A stretch of 31,666 nucleotides of DNA. It comes from Spirogloea muscicola (taxonomy: Eukaryota; Streptophyta; Zygnematophyceae; Spirogloeales; Spirogloeaceae). This document shows positions 21,475 to 30,262 of this stretch, piece after piece (position 1 is the stretch's first letter; each line of letters opens with the position of its first letter). The stretch spans positions 869,255-900,920 of the forward strand of contig WELB01000014.1 in the NCBI GenBank assembly GCA_009602725.1, in the 5' to 3' direction. The notes beneath the pieces were generated by a model that saw nothing but the letters and a program-made list of their open reading frames with translations, had not been told where the DNA came from and did not search any database. The position numbers and the translations under genes are program-made.

Positions 21475-21770
21475 CTGAGCCAATTGGGATTCCTGACAGC
21501 ACTTGTGTCGTTCTTGCGCCGCCGTGTACGCTTATGTCTGCAGCCAGACCAGGCCCATCCTCTGCATCTGATAGCTGGGTGAGCTCTAGCAGGTGGCAAG
21601 CGAGCTTGGAATCCTGCCCTCTGATGAGCGGGCTTTTCATGGCGACCTCTTTGCCTGACCCGCGGTCACTAGCGTGTCGACATAGCAGCAGTCGGCATAC
21701 ATACGTAGTTGTACTTGCCTCTGTACTTCAGAGGTACGGTTCTCTGTCGTTCAGCACGCTGTTTCTCCTC
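21475..21770 (+). mobile_element. Retrotransposon 3'-end fragment (copy H)
   Basis: This aligns with copy J (25705-25990). Both encode a short stretch with FLRRRV(R/S)-CLQ followed by QA(H/Y)-LH. Both then pass through a degenerate SLPSGI/ASD-like stretch and GCAGCAG and end in a GTTGTACTTGCCTCTGTACTT tail. The end carries its own inverted repeat, CCTCTG (21718-21723) with CAGAGG (21729-21734). The frame is disrupted. Confidence 0.5.
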
Positions 21771-23332
21771 AGCTAACGCTGTTCCTCCAACGGAGAATGA
21801 GTTGCCCCCAACCGCAAGGCGCGGATGCAAGCTGCTGGTAAGCCAACGAGCAGCACGAGGGTGTAGTGGATTTGGGCTGCTCAGTCTATACCTCCCTCCT
21901 TCAGAAACTGATGCAAGTTGCTACGAGGCTGCAAGCCTGATCAGGAAGGATTCAGGCTTCATGCCTTTTGCTGCGGCGTGTAGGGCAAGCTTGCCCAGAA
22001 TAGATGCAGGCTTCATGCTGGGGCGTGCGGGCATGGCTTATGATGTTCGGTCTCTTCACTCCTCCTTTACTTTGCAGATGACATTTATGTGAGAGTCTTA
22101 GCACGCTCATTCTTTATTATGCTGTCTTCCTACCTGATATGAATAGCGGCACTTCCCTTGACTGCTCGCCTCCTCTTGTGGTCTGCATAGCATGCTCCAC
22201 TTTCACAAGGCGCCTTCTCCGCCCTTTGCCAGATCTAAACGGGATGATTGTGAGGAGAAAGGAAACCTCTGGTACAATGATGGCCGCTTAAGCTAATGTC
22301 GAGTCGATACAACGTACTGTAAGTGGGGTACTGTAAGAGGAGCGGAGGCCACCACAGACCTTGGAACAGATTCTTACGTACCAACGCGCTCCTGGTCGCC
22401 AACGCCAACCTGATGAGCGATAAGGTGGTGGAAGTCATCTTATCAAAAAGTTCGACATGTGCAGACCAATCGCTGAGTCAAGCTTTGCTCTGTTCGCTAC
22501 ATCCCGAAACCGTTCTGTTTGCTTGCTGGTCCTGGCTTTGAATCAGTACTGACGAGGCCTACGAAGCTGCCTTTCACGCCCGTGGTTTAATAATCCTTCG
22601 CTCTAACTTCCTCACTTTTTTGTGAGGGGTAACTTTGCGGGGCTCCAAACTGCACTAGGTCCTCTACTGAAGAAGCAACGTGTGATCTATGACTATGTAG
22701 GTTCATCCTGGTCAGAGAGGGTGCCAGAACAGTCAACTGGATTGGGCTGTTCGGAGAAGGGGGTAAGCCTGTGTTAGATTTTGGACCCATGTGCGTGGCT
22801 GCTTGGAGCAAGGAAGGCGGGTTGGTGGGAGGGCCATTGTAAGGTAGCGAACAGAAGGAGGATATACATCGGGCAGGGGTCGATGACAGCCAATCCTTGC
22901 TTGCTAATCGCGTCATGATCTATCAACAATCATGATGCAAGCTACACCACCTCACATGACAGACCGGAGACTTGACCTGGTCGAGGAAGATTACGTTCAC
23001 CCTGGACCGGGCCTCTTTTCTCGAGCACCAAATACCTCCAATACCATAATACTGGCTAAGAGTCTGCTTTGCGCCTCCGACCTGAGTAACTTGAAAGCAT
23101 GGGTCTGCATAGGTGGAGTGCTTCTGATGGACCACGATTGGGAAATCGTGGAAGCAGAAGGGCAACCTAGGGGGTTGGTCGAGCTTGGCACCTGCGGCTC
23201 TTGACGGGCCTTGCAATAAGCCATCCAATTTATCTGGCAATGCCCATCTTAGCGCATGTGTGGTGCTAATCCTAGAGCTAGCATTTGGGCATTGAGAGCT
23301 ATTGTAGCTATGGTTGGCAGCAACCGGACCAT
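21771..23332. other. Intergenic region, no gene recognised
   Basis: Short open frames only, none with recognisable motifs. The right end (next to 23333) should include the 3' UTR of the RING-H2 gene. I see no repeats related to the retrotransposon tails here. Confidence 0.55.
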
Positions 23333-24478
23333 CTATGTGCCCGAAGCAGCAGGTGTTTGTCGAAGCCGTGAGAAGAACCGCCAAAGGAGCGGCGGTGCAG
23401 GCTCCTGCACTGGCCCTGGTGGGCTCCTGCTGCTAGGTACTGGCGAGGAGAGGCTTCCGACGTCGATCCCACCAAAGTCCCAGCGCTGCGAGCGGCGGTC
23501 CTCGATTCTGGCCCTACCGGCTATGGTGCCCCAAAAGCCAGCAGGCGATGCAGTACCAACCGTCGCCTGCGCCGACGGGGCTGTCGTAGTCGTCCCTGCC
23601 ACGGTTGAGGGTGGGACCTGCACAACAACCTCCACGAGTGGCAGCACGCCCCCTGTAGGGGCTGCGCCATCTCCAGCGGCGCCACTGCTATCATCAGCGG
23701 GGTTCTCTGCCGGGAGACGCCGCGGCAGATGGTCTCCCGTCTTCTCGGGCCCGGCTGCGAGCTCGCCAGCCACCACGGACTTCCTGCAGCAGTGCCACCA
23801 AGATAGACCAATGAAAGAGTAGTTGCTGACATTGAGAAGCAGAGCAGCCAGAAAGCAGTGGCCAGTCCATCACATAACACCCTTTATGTTGTACTCGACA
23901 ATGTTGTACGTGCTGCTCGGCAACGGGAAAATCAAGAATAAGCCCCTCGCTCACCGGCAGACTGGGCAGGACAGGTGGTCTCCCAGCCAGGGGTCGACGC
24001 ATGCGGCGTGGAAGGCGTGGTTGCATGCTGGCAGCCGCCGTAGCGTGTCGCCATGCACATACTCGGCCAGGCAAACAGCGCACTCCCGGCCGCCAGCCTC
24101 GGTCGCGCAGCCACCATCGGCGCTGGCGATGCTGGAGAACGTGTAGCTCGGCAGCAGCGCGACTGCCTCGGCGCTCAAGCCCCGGCTGCGAGGCGGCAGG
24201 TGCCAGGTGGAGGGTACAGGCGGCGCCGCCCCCGCAGCGAGCAGCAAGTGCTGCGGCGCCGCTCTGCTTTGCAGCGGCGCTGGCAGCGGAGGTGCTTCGC
24301 CACGGTGGCTCAGAACCACGTGGCAGCAGACGCTGTGGAACTTGATGGCGAGGAGGGCGACGACGAAGAGCACGACGGCGAGGATGACGAGCGCCACGGC
24401 GGAGCTGAAGTGAGGAGGCGAGGCGGCCGCGCTGCCGCCGCCGCCGTCGGAGCCAGACGGCGCCGGCCCGGCCACCAT
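23333..24478 (-). CDS. ATL-type RING-H2 E3 ubiquitin ligase, membrane-anchored, two exons
   Basis: Exons 24478-23955 and 23783-23333 (324 residues). The start ATG at 24478 has a good context (GGCCATGG). Order of parts: Ser/Gly-rich N-terminus; transmembrane segment about 26-47 ([20 protein letters not shown]); Pro/Ala linker; the ATL 'GLD'-like motif [17 protein letters not shown] (99-115); RING-H2 with Cys133, Cys136, Cys152, His154, His157, Cys160, Cys171, Cys174 and the PW ligase signature (DPWL). The C-terminal exon adds a disordered Pro/Ser/Gly region with [11 protein letters not shown] and RFFSRLR, similar in style to the ATL tail. The product would transfer ubiquitin from an E2 to membrane-proximal targets. 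Most ATL genes in flowering plants have no intron; here a 171-bp intron (donor GTGAGC at 23954, acceptor CTGCAG) splits the codon immediately after the last RING cysteine. Without splicing the protein would stop right there, after CPVCR. Confidence 0.93.
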
Positions 24479-25074
24479 GGCCCCTGGCCAGCTCCACCGG
24501 CCCCCTGGCCGGCTCCGACTGCCCACTTGCAGGCCTCGCGACTACGGACGGTGAGACATCACGCCGACGAGCTCAAGAGCCGCGAGTACTCAGCCGTCAG
24601 CCTGAGGGTGAAGGCGGCGAGTGCAGGCCCCGTCTTGGGCTTTGCATGGCGAGGCTAGACGGGCCGCCAGAGGGGTTTGAGCGCCGCTGGCGCAGGACCT
24701 TCGCGAGGCCGGCCGCTCCGTGGGGTTCCCGGCCTGCGAGAAGGCGCGGCGCTTGCCAAGGGGGCAGTCTGGGCGTGGGCAAGACTGCCACACGCTGTGA
24801 CTTGCCGGGGGCGCCGCCATGGCCGCTCCGCGAAGCAGGTAGGGCGGGCGGGAGACGAGAATGGTTGACGGTATTAGAAAAGCGGCTGTGAGTGCCAGCC
24901 AAGTGCATATAGAGGGCAATAATCAAGATGGAGTTATTGGGGGCTGGGGGGCCGGGGGGCGGGCCGGCCAGGGGCGGCTGGTCGTCAGCTGCCACGTCAC
25001 CGCCCGCCTCCACGGCGACCGAGCCGGGTCTCCGGGAGCCAGCCGACTTCCTCCCCCCCTTCGCTCCCCGCACC

Positions 25075-25094
25075 AGGGTGCCACGTGGCACCCT
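25075..25094. promoter_or_regulatory. G-box inside a 20-bp perfect palindrome
   Basis: The sequence GGGTGCCACGTGGCACCC sits within a 20-bp perfect palindrome with the G-box core CACGTG at 25082-25087. In plants this core is bound by bZIP (ABF/GBF) and bHLH (PIF/MYC) factors. Binding is inferred. Confidence 0.6.
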
Positions 25095-25163
25095 CGATAG
25101 ATCCACTATGTGGCAAACCCGGCACGGCCGAGGCGCCCGGCTCACTCGCGGCGCCAGGCCGAC

Positions 25164-25189
25164 GGTGACGTCACCCGCCGGCATGCATG
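25164..25189. promoter_or_regulatory. C-box (TGACGTCA) plus RY motif (CATGCATG)
   Basis: GGTGACGTCACC (25164-25175) is a perfect palindrome holding the bZIP C-box, and CATGCATG (25182-25189) is the RY element recognised by B3 factors of the ABI3/FUS3/LEC2 group. Together with the G-box about 80 bp to the left they resemble ABA-response or seed/spore-type modules. Function is inferred from motif content only. Confidence 0.55.
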
Positions 25190-25449
25190 AGGCCCTGGGG
25201 TCGGGGGCGGACGACGATGGCAGACCGGCGTGTAGCAGGGGCCTGTAGCCGTTGGATGATTAGTATGCACTCGGTGGAGATGCTGCCACGCGGCGGACGG
25301 CGTTGTCTTGTATCAAGATGCCCACCGACTGGGGGGACGCCGCCGCACGGGGGCGGGGCCGGCCCGCAAAACCTGCCCGCCCGAAGGGGGGTGGGGGCAG
25401 AGGAGTGTTTTCAGCTTGCCGAATCAGTCACGGATAATTTGGATGCTGC

Positions 25450-25512
25450 CCCTCCCACCCTTCCCAGAATTTGTACATTCCTCTGGGCTGGCCTTTCAAA
25501 GCCAGATGGCCT
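25450..25512 (+). mobile_element. Retrotransposon 3'-tail remnant (copy I)
   Basis: CCCAGAATTTGTACATTCC followed by TCTGGGCTGGCCTTTCAAAGCCAG: the family tail, with hairpin arms separated by a short pyrimidine loop. No coding remnant precedes it. Confidence 0.55.
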
Positions 25513-25699
25513 TACATTGTCGGAGCGGGTTCTCTTTTCGACGCCCTGCCCGCTGCCCGCCGACCTGGGGGGCCACGGGCTAGGGCGGCCGCCCTAGTCC
25601 ACGAGATCCCCGGGGCGCGCGTGCTCGGCCGCAAGCCCGCCTTTCCGGAGAACTCTCCCACTGCCCTCTCGCCGCCTCTTCGGCTCCCCGCCCCCCCCC

Positions 25700-25990
25700 C
25701 CGCTTGCCCAGATGGGTATGCCGGCAGCCTATCTGTCATTTCTGCGACGTCGAGTGTCAACCTGTCTGCAACGAGCTCAGGCGTATGCTCTGCATCAGAA
25801 AGCTGGTCGAGCCTTAGCTGCTGGCACTAGAGCTAGTCAATTGCCGTCCGGTATTCGAGCGTCAGCTAGCGACCTCTATGTGCTGACTCGTGGTTACTGA
25901 GCGGGTCAGCTTAGCAGCAGGTGACGTACATTTGTCCAATGTGCTTGCCTTTGTACTTGGCCACACATGGCCTCCCCATCTCTTAATATA
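25700..25990 (+). mobile_element. Retrotransposon 3'-end fragment (copy J)
   Basis: Open frame 25712-25900 ends in SASDLYVLTRGY and a TGA stop, preceded by QKAGRALAAGTRASQLPSG. The 3' tail runs through GCTTAGCAGCAGGTGACGTACAT to TTGTACTTGGCCACACATGGCC, where GGCCA and TGGCC (25959-25972) can pair. It is closely related to copies G and H at 21 kb and more distantly to copies A, B and K, which share the AGRALAA and the terminal RGY-stop. Confidence 0.65.
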
Positions 25991-26361
25991 CACGCATTTT
26001 CCCGCTACCTCCACAGTGTAATTCATCGGCGCTTTCGGCCACAGCTGTGCGCATGCTGTATTTGGCGCCTTCATGAAGAATGGCTCGCCCGTTAAGGATA
26101 TGCTCAGGGGCCCCTTCGGAGATCCACTCGGTGCGGGCTGGCTGGACGATCTTGCTGTCGTAGCCGTCTCTACTATGACTCTGAAAGCGTGTCCTTATTG
26201 ATGGGGATGCCCTCGGCCTCTGGGCAGAAGAAAGTGCTCGCCCCTTGAGGATAGGGGCTGGAAAAGCCAGCCCAGAAAAGAATGAATGGAGTACGAGAAG
26301 GGGGCCAGGGGAAGCGCTAAGAAAAACAAGCACAGAAAGAAACAAAGCAGCTTCGAATCAC

Positions 26362-27050
26362 TCAGTAACCCCTGCTAAGCAGCCGCAGATCAGAGATGCT
26401 AGGCTCCTGGAAGTGGGTCCCCTGGCAAGAGCCAGAGGCAGCAGCGAGGGCTCTGCCGGCACGAAGGTGCAGCGCGCGGGCCACAGACCTCTGCAGCGAG
26501 ACGGCCAGGCGCATACGATACACTTGCGCCAGCGACCCGGCTGCAGGAAAGTCTACCGGCTCCCCATGGAAGCGACGGGCGATGGTGTGGCGGGCGAGCT
26601 GGGTGAGCAGCTCGAGCCACCGAGCGCCCAGCGTCCCGTGGGTGTCAATCGCCAACGGGAAGAACTCGTCTTCCCGCGGATGGTCGGCGTACTTGAGCTC
26701 TTTAGCCAGAGCGGCGTAGGCGACCGCATACCCAACCTGGGTGGCACATTGGGCTGGGTGTGAGCGGTCTTATGCGTCGGTGGTCACCACGTCCAGGAGA
26801 AGACGTGGCCCGCCGGCCTATGGGGTGGCCACCAGGTCTACGCGACGGGCGTGGAGACCTTCGGTCCTTTCCTGGAGCGGCATGATGCCAGAGTGCTCCG
26901 CTGCCACCGTGAAGCCAGCCTCCACCAGGATGCCATGCATCGCATCGCGGAGGCGGTCGTGGGCCGCTGTCCGCTCGCCGCCGTGGGCGCAGCGCAGAAC
27001 GTGAGCGGCCAGCTCCCCAGACTCGGCCCCGCAGAGCATTGGTAGTTCTT
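26362..27050 (-). pseudogene. Broken retrotransposon ORF, C-terminal domain (copy K)
   Basis: One minus-strand frame is conserved over about 230 codons but broken by two in-frame stops, TAG at 26818-26820 and TAA at 26770-26772. In order it shows: CGAESGELAAHVLRC (Cys/His finger-like), a HDRLRDAM helix, RRVDLVATP, LLLDVVTTDA, GYAVAYAALAKELKYADH, FFPLAIDTHGTLGARWLELL, then RMRLAVSLQRSVARALHLR, AGRALAAASG, SDLRLLSRGY and a genuine TGA stop. The spacing of D, (D)V and K resembles the nuclease-like domain at the C-terminus of some non-LTR reverse transcriptases, but I cannot confirm that without a search. The reverse transcriptase core is absent. The open coding order and many related tails nearby support a mobile-element origin. 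Confidence 0.7.
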
Positions 27051-27290
27051 CTTTGGAAGACTTGGAAGCGAGCGAGCTTCTTGCTCGCTCTGGCTCTGGC
27101 CAGGGGACCCACTTCCAGGAGCCCAGCATCTCTGATCTGCGGCTGCTTAGCAGGGGTTACTGAGTGTCTCGTAGCAGCTTTGTTTCTGTTACTTAGCGCT
27201 TCCCCTGGCCCCCTTCTCGTACTCTGTTCATTCTTTTTCGGGCTGGTTGTTCCAGCCCCTATTCTCAATGGGCGAGCACTTTCTTCTTGC
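27050..27290 (+). mobile_element. Retrotransposon 3'-end fragment (copy L)
   Basis: The plus-strand partner of the inverted repeat: it retains only the codons for roughly the last 20 residues (ending with LLSRGY-stop at about 27160) plus the 3' tail with its GGGCTGG...CCAGCCC hairpin. It ends about 220 bp before the start codon of the GT47 gene, so it lies in that gene's probable promoter or 5' UTR. Confidence 0.7.
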
Positions 27291-27507
27291 TCCTCTCGGC
27301 TTGGGTGGCGGCCCGGGCCACTCGATGCACGCCTTTCCCCCTAAAGCGCTTTCCGGACCTTGTCGGTCCTATTGGGCCTCTGGCTTTACTCGGCTCTCGC
27401 CCCCCTTTTGAAATCGCTGCTTCCCCCCCCCCGCCCTCCTCCACCGCCCAGCACCCGGCGCCCAAGCTTGCGCGGCAGCTTGCCTCTGATCCGCGCCCCC
27501 GCCCGCC

Positions 27508-27551
27508 ATGCCGGGCGAAGCGGCGCCGCCGCCGCCGCCGCCACCGCGGCN

Positions 27552-27631
<80 letters not shown>

Positions 27632-29825
27632 GCTGCGGCGGCGCGGCTCCGTGGCCGTGCTCGTGCTCCTCGCCGTCCTGGCCTGGCTCGGACGGGACGC
27701 GCTCGTGGTGCAGCGCCTCGAGCGCGAGCTCCACGGAGCCGCCGCCTCCGACGCCGCCGACGCCGCCGCCACCGCGCCCTCGCCGTGGCCGAGAGAGCCG
27801 GCCGCCGTCGCCTCCGCCCCCAACGTCGTCGGGGAAGGGCCTGCCGGCACGGCCGCGTCAGCCCGCCAGAACTCGGACGCCTCAGCTGCAGCAGCTGGCC
27901 GAGTGATCCCAAGTCACGCGGCGGGCCGACGAAGGCCGCAGGTGCGTCCGAGCTCGCTGCATTGCGCCGTGGCCGCCATAGTGGCTTGCCACTCAGCCAG
28001 CGGCGCTCTTGCAGTGTACGAGCTCCTTCATGCACTGGCCTTATGCTGGAGGTGCTCGCAAACAGGCAACGGCGGGCGCTGGTGGCAGAGGCGAGGACTC
28101 GTGCGCCGGGCGGCGCGTGTACATGTACGACCTCCCTCCGCGCTTCAACACCGACCTCCTCGCCGGCTGCGCCGACATCTTCCCCTGGACCAGGTACGGA
28201 ACGCCGCATGGGGGCGGGGCATAGTCTGAGAGCCCCGCTTACGACCATGGCCAGCAGTGAGAGCGAGCCACGACTGAGGTGACCGCGATGCGCACTGCTG
28301 CAGCGCCTGCGAGCACTTCGAGAATGAGGGGCTGGGCGCCGTCACTGCGCTGGACTCTGAGGTACACTCAGCTGGGCCGCGAATACGACACCTCTGGCCG
28401 CAATGTTGCATGGACAGCAGCAGGTGCGCGCCTGGACGACTCATCCTAGCCATGTGGCTGCGCTGGTGGCCCACTCCAAGCAGGTTTTGGTTCCACGAGG
28501 GACGTGGTACAAAACGCACCAGTACTCGCTCGACATCATCTTCCATGCAATCATGCGCCGGCATGCCTGCCTCACCACTAATGCCGGTGAGGGCTCATAA
28601 GCGGATGCCCAAGAGCAACACGACGGGGCAAAGTCCACGGGTTCAACGCAGCTAGCCTGGCAGCGCGCCGTGATTGCCTCTCTGAACTGCGACCTGCGTT
28701 GGCAGGCGCAGCGGACGCTTTCTACGTGCCCTTCTACGCCGGCTGGGACGTCCTGCGCTGGAACCTCCGCCAATCGCCTGCGGCCGCCAAGGATGCGCTC
28801 GGTCAGGAGCTGCTGGCGTGGCTGGCCGACCAGCCGCCGTTTTCTCGCCGCGGCGGCGCCGATCATTTTGTGGTGCTCGGTAAAATCGCAGACGACTTCC
28901 GGCGGCAGCCTGACATGCCCGATGGGACGTGGGGCTCCAATCTGCTGTTTGCGGCAGCCATGGCGCCAGTCGCACGCCTCACGCTCGAGGCCTGGCCAGA
29001 TGAGCAGGGCGACCACTCTGTGCCGCATCCTGTGAACTTCCACCCAGCTTCCGAGCGCGACCTTCGGCTGTGGCAGCGACGCGTCCTCTCTGTATGCACC
29101 AGCTGCCTTCGAAGCCCCTCTACCTCTGATGCCCACCCACCCTCAATCACTCTTGCTCAGTCTATCCTAACTCTCTGTTAGAGACTGACTTCTGTTGCCA
29201 CGATCGCTGACTGCAGGCACAGCGGACGACCCTGGTCAGCTTCGCAGGCCTGCCGAGGCCAGAGGATGCGACCAGCATCCGGAGCATACTCATGGAGCAG
29301 TGCAGTGCGGCGGGGGCCCCGGCGTGCATGATGCTCCAGTGCCACGGCACTGCATGCTTGGGGCCTGAGGCGACAGTCGGCGACCTCTTCCTGCACTCCT
29401 CCTTCTGCTTACAGCCGCGCGGCGACAGCCCCACACGGCGCTCCGTTTTCGACGCTCTCCTTGCGGGATGCATCCCAGTGCTCTTCCACCCCCGTACTGC
29501 GTACGACCACCGCTGGCACCTCCCTGCTGACAACGCCACATGGAGCATCTTCTTCCCAGAATGGGTCGTCGCAGACCATGCCGTCAACATCGTTACCTCG
29601 CTCGCAGCTGTACCAGAAAAACGAGTGCATGCCATGCGGCGCGCCATTGTGCTGGACATCCTCCCAGGCCTGCTCTACTTCAAGCCTGGCGCCCGTCACC
29701 CATCTGTGCGAGACGCCTTCGACATTTCACTCGACCACCTTCTGGAAGAAATACACGCTCAAGCTCTCCACCTGACCACTGCCGCCGCCAACAGCAAAGA
29801 ACGTCAGGGGCCACGTCGGAGTTGA
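27508..29825 (+). CDS. MUR3-like GT47-A glycosyltransferase (exostosin family), six exons
   Basis: Exons: 27508-27941, 28066-28193, 28304-28361, 28484-28586, 28706-29091, 29217-29825; junction phases agree throughout from 27631 onward. This would be a Golgi type II enzyme that adds galactose (or another sugar) to xyloglucan-like side chains, by analogy with MUR3/XLT2. Visible order: short Pro-rich cytosolic start (MPGEAAPPPP), transmembrane anchor SVAVLVLLAVLAWLG, Ala-rich stem, then the catalytic domain: RVYMYDLPPRFN, ACEHFENEGLG, WYKTHQYSLDIIFH, AADAFYVPFYAGWD, GADHFVVLGKIADDFR, WGSNLLF, VSFAGLPRP, FCLQPRGDSPTRRSVFDALLAGCIPV, FHP-TAY and WHLP. Exon 1 is damaged by an N and 79 A (27551-27630) between the start and the anchor. 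Exon 3's donor and exon 4's acceptor are the least certain junction. MUR3-type genes of flowering plants are usually intronless. Confidence 0.9.
27551..27630. other. N plus 79-A run inside a coding exon (probable assembly filler)
   Basis: A single N followed by 79 consecutive A interrupts the first exon of the GT47 gene between a Pro-rich start peptide and the membrane anchor. The flanks are over 80% G+C. Translated, it would give about 26 lysines next to a membrane anchor, which is implausible. Confidence 0.85.
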
Positions 29826-30262
29826 CCTCTCCCTTGCAGTCAAGCTTACTTAGAAGTCCGCATTTAGCAAAGATAGCCACTATTGTCCTCTTTAAGTGGT
29901 GCCTTCTCATGACTTTATTGACACTTGATGCTGACACCAGGATGCTTTGCAAACCAGCACCTTGGACTTGTACACATAAGCCTTAAAGCCTTTCTGTATA
30001 CAACCGGCCCCTCCAGAAGCAGCCGGATTGTTCCAGCTTTTACCGCTTGTCATGAGCTTGACAGTCTGTGAATTCTGTTCTGCCGCAATCTGCGCTAATA
30101 CTGTTGCTGCACCCAGGTAAGGGCGGCCCAGCCAGGGTAAGCTCCGCCGAGGGATATGCTGGAGGGAGCCAATGAGATGGCCTTGGCTATGTGATAAATT
30201 GAAAGTTGCAGAGGACTGTCCTTCGAGGCACAGTAACTGGGCAAGTGGTTGGCTAATAAGTA
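29826..30262. other. Convergent 3' regions of the GT47 gene and the 30.3-31.5 kb gene
   Basis: AT-richer DNA between two facing stop codons, with no recognisable coding sequence; probably both 3' UTRs. Confidence 0.6.

Larger units (their letters stand above)
24479..25440. promoter_or_regulatory. Upstream region of the RING-H2 gene, GC-rich
   Basis: No convincing coding sequence; the long frames here are GC-driven overlaps on both strands. It contains a tight group of perfect-palindrome transcription-factor motifs at 25075-25189, listed separately. Since the RING-H2 gene is the nearest gene reading away from here, this is probably its promoter, but no plus-strand gene start was found to exclude sharing. 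Confidence 0.5.
26224..27290. repeat. 1.07-kb head-to-head inverted repeat of retrotransposon 3' ends
   Basis: The left arm (about 26224-26436) and the right arm (about 27090-27290) are inverted copies of about 200 bp, highly similar by eye, differing by substitutions and small indels. Each contains, from the outside inward, a GAAAGTGCTCGCCC edge, a GGGCTGG/CCAGCCC hairpin (26254-26273; 27240-27258), GTACGAGAAGGGGGCCAGGG, ACTCAGTAACCCCTGCTAAG and GGCTCCTGGAAGTGGGTCCC. The DNA between the arms belongs to the minus-strand copy. The right arm is a plus-strand copy with its 5' end lost near 27050. Confidence 0.85.

Noticed and set aside
22923-23384. Minus-strand 153-aa frame next to the RING-H2 gene
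   Set aside because: No motif and no splice link to the RING-H2 exons, whose stop codon is at 23333; more likely 3' UTR.
24597-25184. Minus-strand 195-aa frame upstream of the RING-H2 gene
   Set aside because: Lies in GC-rich promoter-like DNA, has no recognisable motif, and plus-strand frames of similar length overlap it.
27551-27630. Poly-A run as the 3' end of a retrotransposed transcript
   Set aside because: It starts with N, is flanked on both sides by the same gene's coding sequence, and has no insertion boundary or target-site duplication.
27265-28282. Long overlapping frames on both strands through the poly-A run, with poly-Lys or poly-Phe
   Set aside because: Products of the A/T homopolymer and GC-rich flanks. 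Only the plus frame with the membrane anchor and spliced exostosin blocks is supported.
28371-28440. Possible extra GT47 exon reading LGREYDTSGRNVAWTAAG
   Set aside because: It cannot be joined to exon 3 with a normal intron (the preceding candidate intron would be about 10 bp), while the 28362-28483 intron joins conserved blocks in phase.
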